A stretch of DNA of 64,000 nucleotides from Gimesia sp. (GCA_002706765.1 PAJV01000045.1:62001-126000); one strand, 5' to 3'. Counted from the first letter of the stretch, positions 26,639 to 36,934 are shown. Notes: generated from the letters alone by a model not told the origin. Translations and numbers: made by a program.

Positions 26639-27487
26639 TTAGCCAAGTCGATTTTTCAGCTCAGTTAACAGCGAAACAGCTTTACCAATATCCGTTTTCT
26701 GCTGTTCACGATTTTCAGGAATTTCGCGTTCGATCGTCAGGGGACCGGTGTAACCGATCTCATCCAGAGTCCGCAGATAGGTTCCCATGCCGACATCTCC
26801 TTCTCCCAGTGGAACTTCCGCTCCCCAGTCGATTCCCCGTCTGTCTTCCGCTGCCCAGGTCGCATCTTTGCAGTGGACACTGCCGACCAGGTGACCGACC
26901 CGTTTCAGGGCGACGATGGGATCTCCTGTGCCGTACAGGATCATATTAGCCGGGTCGAAATTGATCTTCAGATTATCACGTCCGACATCACTGATGAAAT
27001 CGAGCAGATGATCGGCAGATTCCTGTCCCGTTTCCAGATTCAGATTCTGTCCGTTGACTTTGACATGATCCAGCAGCCCCTGTGTGACTGACACCAGCTC
27101 TTTGTAATCGGCCGACTCACGATCTTCGGGAACAAAGCCAATATGCAGGGCAACGGTATCGCATTCGAGCTGTTTGGCAAAATCGGAAATCTCTTTCATT
27201 TCTTCAACTCGGGCAGCTCGCGTTTCAGCGGGAACGAGTCCCACGGTCTGTTTTGTGGTGGGGATATCTGCATAACTTTCACCATCGAATCCGCCAAAAA
27301 CGCAGGTGAGTTTGATCCCGGCAGAATTGCAGCGTTCCAGGAATTCCTGTGCCACCTCGGGAGTTCGCGTCTGTTTGTGAGGTGCATGGATCTGTACGGT
27401 AGGAATTTCCAACTCCTGAACCACATCGAAGTGTACTCCCAATCCTGCATCAACCGAAGCGAATACACCAATAGGCCATTTTTCCAT
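26639..27487 (-). CDS. Sugar phosphate isomerase/epimerase-like TIM barrel protein
   Basis: A 282-residue AP-endonuclease-2/xylose-isomerase-like TIM barrel. The ATG at 27487 is chosen because GGAG lies 8 nt upstream. Typical strand ends include DTVALHIGFVPED, NLNLETGQESADHLLDFI, NLKINFDPANMILYGTGDP, VGSVHCKDATW and PLTIEREIPEN. The Glu, Asp, His and Glu in these segments are the usual metal ligands. The substrate is probably a sugar or hydroxy-acid. It precedes fhcB by 35 bp on the same strand, but a functional link to C1 metabolism is not shown. Confidence 0.82.
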   Translation of the reverse strand: MEKWPIGVFASVDAGLGVHFDVVQELEIPTVQIHAPHKQTRTPEVAQEFLERCNSAGIKLTCVFGGFDGESYADIPTTKQTVGLVPAETRAARVEEMKEISDFAKQLECDTVALHIGFVPEDRESADYKELVSVTQGLLDHVKVNGQNLNLETGQESADHLLDFISDVGRDNLKINFDPANMILYGTGDPIVALKRVGHLVGSVHCKDATWAAEDRRGIDWGAEVPLGEGDVGMGTYLRTLDEIGYTGPLTIEREIPENREQQKTDIGKAVSLLTELKNRLG

Positions 27488-27768
27488 TATTCTGACTCCA
27501 CAATTTGAACGTTTATGATTCTCTTGATGATCCATTTTTCAAGGACAAAATACCCCACCCGTCCGACAGGGGGGCACTTTCATCATAAGGAGATGCCCAC
27601 AGATTCACAAACGAGGACTCTGATTTCTTTACAAATTAAATAAACAGTTTCACGAATCCCCGATTGCCGATTCCCCGGCTATTGTTTCCAGACAAACACC
27701 TCTTATAATGAACTCTTCTTGCACAGCACGCGAAGAACGCCAGCTCGGAAAACACAAGGAACACGCTC

Positions 27769-28242
27769 ATGATCGACATCAATAAAATCCTGATTCCCAC
27801 AGACTTCAGTGAAACCTCCCAGGCAGCTACTCAGTATGCAGTTGAACTGGCGAAGAAGTTCGGTTCCCAACTGCACCTGCTGCACGTGATTGAAGACCCC
27901 GTGGTCTATATGCCGATGTTTGAGAGCTATGCACTCCCTCCCAAAGAAGACTTTGAAAACTTCGCAAAAACCCGGCTGGATAACTGGATCCTGGATGAAG
28001 ATAAACCCGGCCTGGAAATTTTCACACACTGGGTTCACGGAAATCCATTTGTCGATATCCTGAAATATGCCAAACGGGAAGAAGTCGATCTGATTGTGGT
28101 AGGCACGCACGGGCGCTCTTTCACCGCGCATCTGCTGCTGGGCAGTGTCGCCGAGAAAGTGGTTCGCAAGGCACCCTGCCCGGTTTTAACGGTACGGCCC
28201 AAAGGCCATCAGTTCATTCACCCGACCGCTGATGATGAATAA
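27769..28242 (+). CDS. Universal stress protein UspA family
   Basis: A 157-residue cytoplasmic protein of the ATP-binding Usp class. It opens with INKILIPTDFSETS and keeps the nucleotide motif GTHGRS (residues 112-117) followed by GSVAEKVV (125-132) and APCPVLTV. The start has AAGGAA about 8 nt upstream. The SLC13 transporter gene follows 83 bp downstream on the same strand and may be co-transcribed. Confidence 0.93.
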   Translation: MIDINKILIPTDFSETSQAATQYAVELAKKFGSQLHLLHVIEDPVVYMPMFESYALPPKEDFENFAKTRLDNWILDEDKPGLEIFTHWVHGNPFVDILKYAKREEVDLIVVGTHGRSFTAHLLLGSVAEKVVRKAPCPVLTVRPKGHQFIHPTADDE

Positions 28243-28325
28243 CCGTTCGCAGCCTGCTGTAATCCTGATCTGAACTCCAACTCTCTACAAATCATGTATT
28301 GAGATAATACGGGACGACTCTATTC

Positions 28326-29942
28326 GTGATTGGCGACTCATCACATTCGGTAGAAAGCCGCATCCCATTCTATGGGAAACTGTTCAGCCTGATTGCATTT
28401 GTGATCATTCTGAATCTGCCTGCGCCTGCTGACATGACATCTTCAGCGCAACGTCTGGCAGCGATTACGGCATTGATGGCAATTCTGTGGATGACCCAGG
28501 CCATCCCTATCGCGGCAACCAGCCTCATCCCCCTGGTCGCATTTCCTGTTTTCGGCATTCAGGATCCGAAAACCGTCAGTGGTTCCTACATGAATGAAAA
28601 TATCTTCCTGTATATGGGGGGATTTATCATTGCACTCGGAATTGAAAAATGGGGTGTTCACAAGCGCATCGCCTTGAATACCATTCGAGTCATTGGCAGC
28701 AGTCCGCGGCGCGTGGTTCTCGGTTTTTTATTCGCCACCGCGTTTCTATCCATGTGGATCAGCAATACCGCATCGACATTACTCATGCTGCCGATCGGGA
28801 TGGCAATCATCGGTTCGATCTCCGAGCTGGCGATGTTTGATTCCGAGGAAGACTCGTCTAAAGCAATCCAACACTTCTCAGTCGCTTTATTGCTGGGTAT
28901 CGCCTATTCCGCAAGCATTGGCGGGGTGACCACACTCATCGGAACGCCCACAAATATTGCCTTTCAGTCGATCTGGACTTCGCAGTTTCCTGACGGCCCC
29001 CAGTTATCGGCTGGCGAATGGATGATTATGGTCGTCCCGTTTGGGATTACCTTTCTACTGCTGACGTGGATGGTACTCTGCTGGAACATGCCCCGGCTGT
29101 CGAGTTCGAAAGAGTCCTCTAAAGCAATTATCAATGAACATGTGCGGAAACTGGGGAAGCCAACCCGACCTGAAATCCTGATGTTAATGGTTTTTGTGGT
29201 CACGGCCGTGTTATGGATCACCCGGAAACCGCTTACTTTTGGAGAAGATTTTGTTCTGCTGCCCGGCTGGGAAAGTCTGCCCCTCCACTTTCTGACCAGG
29301 TGGGGTATTCCCGTCGAATCCGCATCGGGCTGGGTCCACGACTCCACCGTGGCGATGGGCATGGCATTGCTCATGTTTGCGATCCCGGCTCAGAAATCGG
29401 AGCAGGGCGAAACAGAATACCTGATGGACTGGGAGACCGCCGAACGACTTCCCTGGGGAGTACTGCTGCTGATTGGCGGCGGGTTTGCGATCGCCAGTGC
29501 ATTCAGCAGCACGGAACTCTCCGACTGGGTGGGACAGGTATTTTCCCAGCTCATCGCAGGCTGGCCTGCCTGGGCACTCATCTTTGCCGCGTGCTTGATG
29601 CTGACGTTTCTGACGGAATTCACATCCAATATTGCGACCGTCAATACAGTGTTGCCCATCATGGCGGCAACGGCAGTCAGTCTTGATATCGATCCAAGGC
29701 TGATCATGATCCCTGCCGCGATTTCAGCGAGCTGTGCGTTTACAATGCCGATAGCCACGCCACCGAATGCCATTGTATTCGCGTCGGGAAAAATCAAGAT
29801 GTCGGACATGCTCAAATACGGCATCATCCTCAACCTGATCGGGGTCTTCCTGCTGACGGCGTTTATGTGGTTTTATTTTGTACCACAACTGGGTATTGAG
29901 TTTGGATCCGCCCCCGAATGGTTACATCAGCACAAACCCTGA
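28326..29942 (+). CDS. SLC13/DASS family sodium-coupled anion symporter
   Basis: A 538-residue transporter with about 11-12 hydrophobic helices. The start is a GTG. The two family signature loops are present: GVTTLIGTPTNIAF in the N-terminal half and MPIATPPNAIVFASG in the C-terminal half, both carrying the Asn/Thr residues that bind sodium and a carboxylate. WISNTASTLLMLPIG and FLTEFTSNIATVNTVLPI are the paired SNT motifs. The substrate is probably a dicarboxylate or a related anion; sulfate is a less likely alternative. It ends 9 bp before the convergent mnmE stop. Confidence 0.9.
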   Translation: MIGDSSHSVESRIPFYGKLFSLIAFVIILNLPAPADMTSSAQRLAAITALMAILWMTQAIPIAATSLIPLVAFPVFGIQDPKTVSGSYMNENIFLYMGGFIIALGIEKWGVHKRIALNTIRVIGSSPRRVVLGFLFATAFLSMWISNTASTLLMLPIGMAIIGSISELAMFDSEEDSSKAIQHFSVALLLGIAYSASIGGVTTLIGTPTNIAFQSIWTSQFPDGPQLSAGEWMIMVVPFGITFLLLTWMVLCWNMPRLSSSKESSKAIINEHVRKLGKPTRPEILMLMVFVVTAVLWITRKPLTFGEDFVLLPGWESLPLHFLTRWGIPVESASGWVHDSTVAMGMALLMFAIPAQKSEQGETEYLMDWETAERLPWGVLLLIGGGFAIASAFSSTELSDWVGQVFSQLIAGWPAWALIFAACLMLTFLTEFTSNIATVNTVLPIMAATAVSLDIDPRLIMIPAAISASCAFTMPIATPPNAIVFASGKIKMSDMLKYGIILNLIGVFLLTAFMWFYFVPQLGIEFGSAPEWLHQHKP

Positions 29943-29951
29943 AGCAATTGA

Positions 29952-31325
29952 TCATTTTCCTATGCAGAATTTGCTGAAGATACGATCCAGAATGTCATCG
30001 GTATAAACCTGGCCGACAATCTGCCCCAGGTGCTGCAGTGCTTCGCGAATCTCAATTGCCACCAGTTCCTCGCCCATCTGGCGCTCCGCTGCTTCTTCAG
30101 CCGCCTGTAACGCCAGTCCTGCCTGACGCAGACTGTCGCGGCAACGGGAGGCCGTCGAACCGATGAGCTGGCGACCGCCACGACGGTATTCCGTCAACCG
30201 TGACAGAATCAGATTCTTGAGATCATCCAGTCCGGTTTCTTCAGCCACGCTCAGCGCCACTTCACAGGATTCGTCTCTGTTGAGAGCAGGGGAGAGATCA
30301 CTTTTGGTCAGCACGGTTAAGACATGCTGTGATTCAGAAAGCTGCGCCCGTTGTGCACGATCAATGCTATGCAGCTCGGGGCGGAGGTCCGCTGCCGTGC
30401 ACCAGATCACCAGATCCGCCTGTGTCATCTGCTGTTGACGAAACTGTTGAGCGGAGATGGAAATCTCATGCACGCCCGGCTCCAGACCAGCAGTATCAAT
30501 CAGTTGAATCGGCTGTCCCTGCCAGTTAAGGGAGGTTACCAGGTAATCCCGGGTAGTGCCTTCCACGTCGGAAACAAGGGCCGCCTGTTTATCTCCCACC
30601 AGGGCGTTATACAAAGTACTTTTGCCCGCATTCGGCAGACCGGCCAGCACGAGTGACAGGCTGCCCGTCGATTCCATCCGTTCTGACGAATCGAGATACA
30701 ACTGCTCGCAGAACTCACGGATCTTCCGCAGGCGATTGACCAGTGTATTGCGATCAATAAATTCGATATCTTCTTCCACAAAATCCAGCCCGGCTTCCAG
30801 TTCGGAAAGCAGTTCCAGCAGATCCATCCGAGCAGCGCCGATCCTGGTGGAGACGCCTCCTGCCAGTTGACTGAGTGCCAGATTCAGCTCTTCATGATCG
30901 TAGGCATCTATCACCCCCAGTACCGCTTCTGCCTGCACGAGATCCACCCGTCCAGCCAGAAATGCCCGCAGAGTGAATTCGCCCGGCCGTGCCAGTCTGG
31001 CTCCGTGCGCTGCCAGATTTTCGATGACCGATTCCAGCAGGGGAGGCGAACTGATGGTATGAAATTCCGCCAGAGGCTGGCCTGTGAAACTCCGCGCCGT
31101 CGGCCAGAAATAGAGGGCCCCCGGTAAGCGGACATGGGAGCCTGCCAGTTTGATGATGCCGGGATGACGTGACGGCACCCGGGAACTCCGCCACTGATCA
31201 TCAGCTTCAAAACAGTGTTCCAGGCAGGGAATAATATCAGAACCACTCACACGAATCAGTCCTGCTGCACCACTGCCTGGTGCCGACGCTAAAGCAACTA
31301 TGGTATCGTCAAATTGCAGATTCAT
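29952..31325 (-). CDS. mnmE: tRNA modification GTPase MnmE
   Basis: A 457-residue protein with the MnmE layout: an N-terminal THF-binding domain, a helical domain and an inserted G domain. The P-loop is GLPNAGKST (229-237), switch I shows VEGTTRDYL, G3 is DTAGL, G4 is TKSD, and the C-terminus ends in the catalytic CIGK. With MnmG it makes the 5-carboxymethylaminomethyl group on U34 of several tRNAs. One departure is in the N-terminal segment, which reads EFHTISSPP instead of the usual HCHGG-like sequence. Immediately upstream lies repeat copy A. Confidence 0.95.
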   Translation of the reverse strand: MNLQFDDTIVALASAPGSGAAGLIRVSGSDIIPCLEHCFEADDQWRSSRVPSRHPGIIKLAGSHVRLPGALYFWPTARSFTGQPLAEFHTISSPPLLESVIENLAAHGARLARPGEFTLRAFLAGRVDLVQAEAVLGVIDAYDHEELNLALSQLAGGVSTRIGAARMDLLELLSELEAGLDFVEEDIEFIDRNTLVNRLRKIREFCEQLYLDSSERMESTGSLSLVLAGLPNAGKSTLYNALVGDKQAALVSDVEGTTRDYLVTSLNWQGQPIQLIDTAGLEPGVHEISISAQQFRQQQMTQADLVIWCTAADLRPELHSIDRAQRAQLSESQHVLTVLTKSDLSPALNRDESCEVALSVAEETGLDDLKNLILSRLTEYRRGGRQLIGSTASRCRDSLRQAGLALQAAEEAAERQMGEELVAIEIREALQHLGQIVGQVYTDDILDRIFSKFCIGK

Positions 31326-31423
31326 GCTGAATTTCGTAGTGAAACTTTACGGGAGCATGAACGTTATGAAAAACGCGATGCCCACAAAACCTGATCTTTC
31401 TGCTCCCTGGTTTCAGACTCAGA

Positions 31424-31520
31424 CTGGAGCGCATCACACTTAAGCATTGCGTCTCTCAATCCATGCTACTCAGCCCGAATCGCCCGGGAGACGTTGCAGT
31501 AAAACTGGACACGGTTTAGC
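31424..31520 (+). repeat. Dispersed 95-bp element, copy A
   Basis: Blocks are CATCACA, 12 nt, GTCTC, 31 nt, GGAGACG, 13 nt, GGACAC, then GGTTTAGC. CGTCTC and GAGACG can pair as a 6-bp outer stem. It lies between mnmE and yidC in the opposite direction. Its last five bases cover the yidC stop codon (31516-31518) and part of the preceding codon. Confidence 0.85.
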
Positions 31521-33639
31521 GTCGTTTTTTCGACTTTTTCCCCGGTCCTCGGTCCCGGGAATTCGGCTGTTTCCGCTCATTCAATGCTGCCTGCTCCTGT
31601 GCCTGATCCGCGATTTCCTGGAGACGGGCAAACCAGCCTTTTTTAGCGGGTGGCTCATCCTCTTCCGGCTTATTTTTTCTGTTCTGCGTCTTTTTCGATT
31701 TGGCTTCGACTTCGATCACGTTGGGATCGGTTCCCACAATTGTCGAGGTACGCCGTTTGGACTGGTAGTCCAGCAGCTTTCGCTCACAAATCCCCCACAG
31801 GCTGGAGGCAATGAAGTACACACACAGACCAGCGGGAACATGGTAGAACATGAATCCCATACCGATCATCATGTAGTTCATGATCTTGTGCTGCAGTTCC
31901 TGATCCTTATCGGTTGGCGGCGGCATGAACAGCTTCTGCTGGATGACGAACAGCCCCACTGTCACGATGGGTAACAGGTTGAACTGGTCTCCCAGGAAAG
32001 GAATAGCAAAGGGCATCTGAAACAGGGCATCCGGAGCGGCCAGGTTATCAACCCACAGAAAGGGAGTCCCCCGCAACTGGACAGCATTGTTCAACGCGGT
32101 ATACAGACCAAAGAAAATCGGCAGCTGCATGAAGATAGGCAAGCAGCCCGCCAGGGGGTTGTAGTTGTTCTTGCTGAACAGCTCCATTTGTGCCCGGCCC
32201 AGCTTTTCGCGGTCATCTCCGTATTTCTTTTTGAGTTCCGCAATCTGGGGCTGCAGCTCTTTCATCTTCTGAGCGCCGATTGCCTGCTTGCGCGACAGCG
32301 GATAAAGGCTGCCACGAACGATGATCGTCAGACAGATAATGGCTATTCCGTAAGACAGACCAACCCCATGCAGGGTCGTCAGCAGCCAGAGCATCAGCTT
32401 GGCAACCGGCCCGAAAATGCCGAGGTCCATAATCTCAGTGGCATTGAGCGGTGGCCCCAGCAGGGATTCCCGTTTCGGCCCCGTATACATTGCATAGCTG
32501 TGTGTGATTTCGCCACCGGGCGCCAGTTCCAGATCTTTCGAATTGACTTTGACCGTGATCCGGCTCTGTGTTTCATCCATCAGTCCACGCTGGACCAGGA
32601 CCGGCTCGATACTGGCCGAATAATTGGACTGCATTTCGCCGTTAACGAGCTGAGGATCGTAGTTTTTCCCATCAGGCGTCAGCAGAGCAGCGAAGTATTG
32701 AATATCAACACCGGCGAATTGAAACGCGCGGCTGTATTTCTCGACCTGTTGTGCGTTGACATTTTCAATGATGTCCGGAGCGGTAAATATTTCCGTTTCT
32801 ACACTCTTGTCATCCTGCAGAAAGCCGATGCGCAGATCGCGAAACTTGCGGGTGTTTTCGGCATTTTCCAGAGGGATCCCGATCGGTCCCAGCAGTTGGT
32901 ATTCGAGTTTCTGAACTGCCTGGCCGTGGTTGATCACTTTGATATCAAAGTGGACCATGTAACCTGACTGGTTAGTATCTCGAAATTCACGAAAGTCATC
33001 CGGGGGAACCGGATACTTCTTGAGATCGTATTTTTTCTGTACTTCAATGCTGCCATCTGGTGCGGTCAGACTCAGGAGAACTGACTGATAGAGTTTAGGA
33101 TCATCCGGATCCTTCACCAGGTCCAGAATCTTCCAGTTGGCTGAGTGGCTGTCTACGTTTAACGCCGCCAGTTTGGCATCCAGTTGTGCCACATCCAGAT
33201 CGAGGCTGCTGCGTTTGAAGTTTTTGCCTGCATCAAATTGACCCAGAATCTGTAAAGGTTGTTTGGGATCTTTCAGATCCCGGTATAAGGGGTCGTTCAG
33301 GTGTGCCTCAACCAGTGACGCTCCTGTCGTCGAAATCTTTGTCTGCAGGAAATAGCCCGTTTCAGGGTCCAGTGATCCCAAGAGGATTGTACGCTGAGGA
33401 TTGTTCAGCAGATCCGCTTGGGGAGGCGCCGGTTGCTCGTCAGCGGCATTTTTCGCCCCGGGGATATCCGGTTTTATTGCCACCAGAGGCGCATCAGGAT
33501 CCTGAGGATCCTGGATATCATTCTCGACTGCGTTTTGCGCTGCGGGGGGGGGAGCGATTTTCGGGTTAATGAACAGCTGCCAGGCAAATAACATTGATGC
33601 TGACAGTGTGACAAACAGTAAGAGTCGTTTTTGTTCCAT
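31516..33639 (-). CDS. yidC: Membrane protein insertase YidC
   Basis: A 707-residue YidC of the long Gram-negative type. A first TM (LLLFVTLSASMLFAWQLFI) leads to a proline-rich linker, a large periplasmic beta domain (about 75-410) and the conserved Oxa1 core with YGIAIICLTIIVRGSLYPLS, LQPQIAELKKKYGDD, NPLAGCLPIFMQLPIFFGLY and a final TM pair. The tail is lysine- and arginine-rich, ending KKSKKRR, suited to ribosome contact. It starts 2 bp after the phosphoesterase stop, so the two form an operon. The stop codon is covered by repeat copy A. Confidence 0.95.
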   Translation of the reverse strand: MEQKRLLLFVTLSASMLFAWQLFINPKIAPPPAAQNAVENDIQDPQDPDAPLVAIKPDIPGAKNAADEQPAPPQADLLNNPQRTILLGSLDPETGYFLQTKISTTGASLVEAHLNDPLYRDLKDPKQPLQILGQFDAGKNFKRSSLDLDVAQLDAKLAALNVDSHSANWKILDLVKDPDDPKLYQSVLLSLTAPDGSIEVQKKYDLKKYPVPPDDFREFRDTNQSGYMVHFDIKVINHGQAVQKLEYQLLGPIGIPLENAENTRKFRDLRIGFLQDDKSVETEIFTAPDIIENVNAQQVEKYSRAFQFAGVDIQYFAALLTPDGKNYDPQLVNGEMQSNYSASIEPVLVQRGLMDETQSRITVKVNSKDLELAPGGEITHSYAMYTGPKRESLLGPPLNATEIMDLGIFGPVAKLMLWLLTTLHGVGLSYGIAIICLTIIVRGSLYPLSRKQAIGAQKMKELQPQIAELKKKYGDDREKLGRAQMELFSKNNYNPLAGCLPIFMQLPIFFGLYTALNNAVQLRGTPFLWVDNLAAPDALFQMPFAIPFLGDQFNLLPIVTVGLFVIQQKLFMPPPTDKDQELQHKIMNYMMIGMGFMFYHVPAGLCVYFIASSLWGICERKLLDYQSKRRTSTIVGTDPNVIEVEAKSKKTQNRKNKPEEDEPPAKKGWFARLQEIADQAQEQAALNERKQPNSRDRGPGKKSKKRR

Positions 33640-33641
33640 TG

Positions 33642-34388
33642 TTATCGACCATCCCGCAGGCGGTCGCCTAAGAAGTTGTCTAGATCAGAAATTTCGTAAA
33701 TTTTTTCAGCGGTCGTATTAAAGTCATATTCAACGCGGCAGAAACTGACTTTCTCATCATCGATGATCACATAGGAAGATCGATTGTCTGCATCACGGGG
33801 CTGACCGACGGATCCCACATTTACCAGAAATTTTTCCTGGCCAAAGGGGTAAACGTAATCAATCTCATCCGGAGCAAGAAAATTCATACTTTCTGTGAAA
33901 ACGCCGGGAATATGTGTGTGTCCCTGGAAACAGTACTGGTCGACCAGACCAAAAATCCGCTCCATTTTGCGCTGGTTATAGATATCTTCGGGAAACACAT
34001 ATTCATTCAATGGGTTCCGTGCCGAGCCGTGCACAAACAGCATTTTGTCTTCGCGTATCATGCGAGGCAGTTCGCCCAGAAAATCCCAGCGATCCTGGTT
34101 CTTTGAAGCATCGCCCGTTTCCAGCATGCGGCGTGTCCAGAAAATGGCACGTTCGGCACCGGCATTGAAACCTTCCGGATCAAATAACGCGGCCTGATCA
34201 TGGTTACCCAGCAGGGACTTCTGGCAACGTTTTCTCACCAGGTCGATACATTCGCGCGGATTCGGGCCGTAGCCGATAATATCGCCCAGGCAATAAATTT
34301 CACTGATCTCACGGCTGTCAATGTCTGCCAGAACCGCTTCCAGCGCTTCGAGATTACCGTGAATATCACTTATTATCGCTCTTAACAA
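33642..34388 (-). CDS. Calcineurin-like metallophosphoesterase (YfcE/MJ0936-like)
   Basis: A 248-residue cytoplasmic phosphoesterase. Metal-binding motifs appear in order: [36 protein letters not shown] and GHTHIPGVF. These are the DxH, GDxxDxG, GNHD and GHTH motifs of the family. The substrate is unknown; relatives hydrolyse phosphodiesters. It sits 2 bp upstream of yidC, which suggests coupled expression. Confidence 0.9.
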   Translation of the reverse strand: MLRAIISDIHGNLEALEAVLADIDSREISEIYCLGDIIGYGPNPRECIDLVRKRCQKSLLGNHDQAALFDPEGFNAGAERAIFWTRRMLETGDASKNQDRWDFLGELPRMIREDKMLFVHGSARNPLNEYVFPEDIYNQRKMERIFGLVDQYCFQGHTHIPGVFTESMNFLAPDEIDYVYPFGQEKFLVNVGSVGQPRDADNRSSYVIIDDEKVSFCRVEYDFNTTAEKIYEISDLDNFLGDRLRDGR

Positions 34389-35474
34389 CGGACAACTCCC
34401 ACTTTCTTGACCGGGTCCGCACCTGACGGGGGCCTTCCTCGGCTGTTATCTTTTGAGGAGCCTGATACGAGAGGCTATCTTCAGGAAATTATTACCTGTC
34501 TAACGGAAAGATCCTCGGGGCATAACCACGACGATGCAGACCTGAATGTGAGTAACTGCGAAGTTCAATCGTGCCATGAGCCGTTGGAACGGTTATCGAG
34601 ACAGTTTCTCGCTGAAATGATTCTCGCCAGGTCCACCCATTCTGCCTGCTGACAGTCTGAATTCTTTCCACGTAAGCCCCAATAGTAGCAGTACAAGCGC
34701 ACCATCTCAAGGCTCTGTTTACAGTTATCATTCGTTCTCAATCGGTATTTCTGAGTGGAAACAGCTGACTTTCAGCCGAATTTCATGCTCGGATACCAGA
34801 TTCCACAATGAAAACTGCGAAAAACACCGTTTCACTGCTGTTTAACCCGCAGTAAACACTGCCCTGATTTAATCTAAATCAGACAAAACCGGTAAACCCG
34901 GGGATTTACCAGCCAACGTAACAGTAATACGTGATTTTCCAGCTGCAGCGCTTTTGCTAATTACAGGACACTGCTGCGCTCTGTTCGCATCACGGGATAA
35001 CCGGAATGATTGCTGCAATCCTCGCCAGCGGTACGCAATCAGGCAGGTTCAGTGTCCATAATAACAGATCCTGAAAGACACCGTCTGATCTTTTCCACCA
35101 CACTGATTCTGGAAAACAACAGTCTGTTGATGGTGCATGTTGCCCGATTGAAACCTGTGATCTATGTTTGATTATCCCTTCATTATGTTTGACTCCCAGT
35201 TTCATCATCAGGTGATTTCCTCACCGGTCCGGTGACAACTTTGCCTGTGATAACTTTGTCTGACATGAAAGTCTGGATCTGAACCTCATCCGTAACGAGG
35301 TCTGATTTATCCAGCAGTTTGTTCCGCTGAGATCATGGATTGATTTTCCACCGGGCATTGAAACAGATTTTCAATTCAGATTGTAAATTCAGCGATAGAA
35401 CTCCTGAATTTTACCCACGACACAGTTGTACGACGATTACAGCTAACATGCACACTTTGGCGAGACATAATTCA
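34389..35474. other. Long intergenic region without supported gene
   Basis: This 1.1-kb gap separates divergent genes (phosphoesterase to the left, sigma-54 regulator to the right). Short open frames occur on both strands, but they overlap one another and show no domain, ribosome site or composition of a real gene. A 6-bp stem (GGTAAA and TTTACC) occurs near 34892-34911. The 95-bp element is absent. It may hold promoters, an untranslated leader or a small RNA, none of which I can show. Confidence 0.55.
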
Positions 35475-36869
35475 ATGAAGACAAACTCTGGTTCCTTACT
35501 GGTAGTCGATGACGATCAATATATTCTGGAAGCGATGGCTGATTATCTCAGAAGCCTCGGGCATCGCACCGAAACTTCTCTCAGCTGCCTGGATGCCATT
35601 GAACGATTAAAAGAATTCCCTTTTCAGGTCGTCGTCTGTGATGTGAACCTGCCTGACCAGGATGGATTTCATCTACTCGAATGGGTGAAAGACAATGCCC
35701 CTGATACCGCGGTCATCATGCTCACCGGGTATGGCACGATTGAAAGCGCCGTCGAAGCAATCCGTCTGGGTGCGTTTGAATATCTGACCAAGCCGGTCAT
35801 CGATGAAGAACTCAGCATGGCGATCGAACGTTGCCTGGACCAGCGGAAAGTGGTCGCAGAAAACAAATCTCTCAAGGCCCAGCTTGATCAGCGATTCGGT
35901 CTCTCGAATATCGTCGGTCAGGACTACAAAATGCAGAAAATGTTCGACCTGATCGAAAGCGTGGCAGATACACGTACCACCGTGCTGGTACTGGGAGAAA
36001 ACGGTACCGGTAAAACGATGACGGCCCGTGCGATCCACCAGTTAAGCGACCGCTGCAATCAGCCTTTCGTTGAAGTCGCCTGTGGTGCGCTGCCCGATAC
36101 ATTGCTGGAAAGTGAACTGTTTGGACACAAAGCCGGTTCATTTACCGGAGCGTCTCACGATAAAATCGGTAAGTTTCTGCAGGCAGACGGCGGAACTCTG
36201 TTCCTGGACGAAATCGCCACCGCTTCTCCCAGCCTGCAGGTGAAACTGCTGCGGGTGTTACAGGATCGGGAATTCGAAGCCGTCGGTGACAACGTCACTC
36301 AATCTGTCGACATTCGCCTGATACTCGCCACCAACCAGAACCTGGAAGAAATGGTAGCCAAAGGGGAGTTCCGGCAGGACCTCTACTACAGAATCAACGT
36401 CATTACCCTCACACAACCTGCTCTGCGGGAACGCATCAGCGATATTCCCCTGCTGATTGAACACTACCTGAAAGTCTATAACGAACAGATCGGAAAATCG
36501 ATCAACGGCTTTGATGCTTCTGCCACCCAGGCGATGTTGAAATACTCCTGGCCGGGTAATGTTCGTGAGTTGATCAATGTGGTGGAACGCTGCGTTGTAT
36601 TGACCAAGGGTGATTATATCCGCATGCACGACCTGCCCGAACAGATTCGCCAGGAACAGTCGTATTCGCTCTCATCGGAAAATCGGATGAGCAATGGATC
36701 ATTGAAAACCGCGCTGGCAAATCCGGAGCGACAGATTATTATTGAAGCCCTGGAAGCAAACGGCTGGAACCGGCAGAATACTTCCAAAGCACTGGGGATC
36801 AACCGGACCACGCTGTATAAGAAGATGAAAAAATACGATATCGATTTCGAAAAGCAGTTAATGCATTAG
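35475..36869 (+). CDS. NtrC-family sigma-54-dependent response regulator
   Basis: A 464-residue regulator starting at ATG 35475; upstream in-frame starts add residues with no domain. The receiver domain has D12-D13, phospho-acceptor D56, T84 and K106. The AAA+ domain has Walker A GENGTGKT (174-181), [16 protein letters not shown], Walker [10 protein letters not shown] and the arginine finger region. The sigma-54 contact loop reads GSFTGA (221-226), one residue off the usual GAFTGA. A Fis-type helix-turn-helix closes the protein ([16 protein letters not shown]). It should activate RpoN-dependent promoters. No partner histidine kinase is adjacent. Confidence 0.93.
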   Translation: MKTNSGSLLVVDDDQYILEAMADYLRSLGHRTETSLSCLDAIERLKEFPFQVVVCDVNLPDQDGFHLLEWVKDNAPDTAVIMLTGYGTIESAVEAIRLGAFEYLTKPVIDEELSMAIERCLDQRKVVAENKSLKAQLDQRFGLSNIVGQDYKMQKMFDLIESVADTRTTVLVLGENGTGKTMTARAIHQLSDRCNQPFVEVACGALPDTLLESELFGHKAGSFTGASHDKIGKFLQADGGTLFLDEIATASPSLQVKLLRVLQDREFEAVGDNVTQSVDIRLILATNQNLEEMVAKGEFRQDLYYRINVITLTQPALRERISDIPLLIEHYLKVYNEQIGKSINGFDASATQAMLKYSWPGNVRELINVVERCVVLTKGDYIRMHDLPEQIRQEQSYSLSSENRMSNGSLKTALANPERQIIIEALEANGWNRQNTSKALGINRTTLYKKMKKYDIDFEKQLMH

Positions 36870-36905
36870 TCTGAACCTCTTTCCGATTCGCTGAAACCTC
36901 GAATG

Positions 36906-36934
36906 AAAGCACGTCTCAAGGACGTGCTTTTTTT
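36906..36934 (+). terminator. Rho-independent terminator after the sigma-54 regulator
   Basis: AAGCACGTC and GACGTGCTT pair around a 5-nt loop and are followed by TTTTTTT. It lies 37 bp downstream of the regulator stop codon on the same strand and fits a strong intrinsic terminator. Confidence 0.9.

Noticed and set aside
34990-35208. 72-codon minus-strand frame in the long intergenic region
   Set aside because: No ribosome site, no domain and atypical composition.
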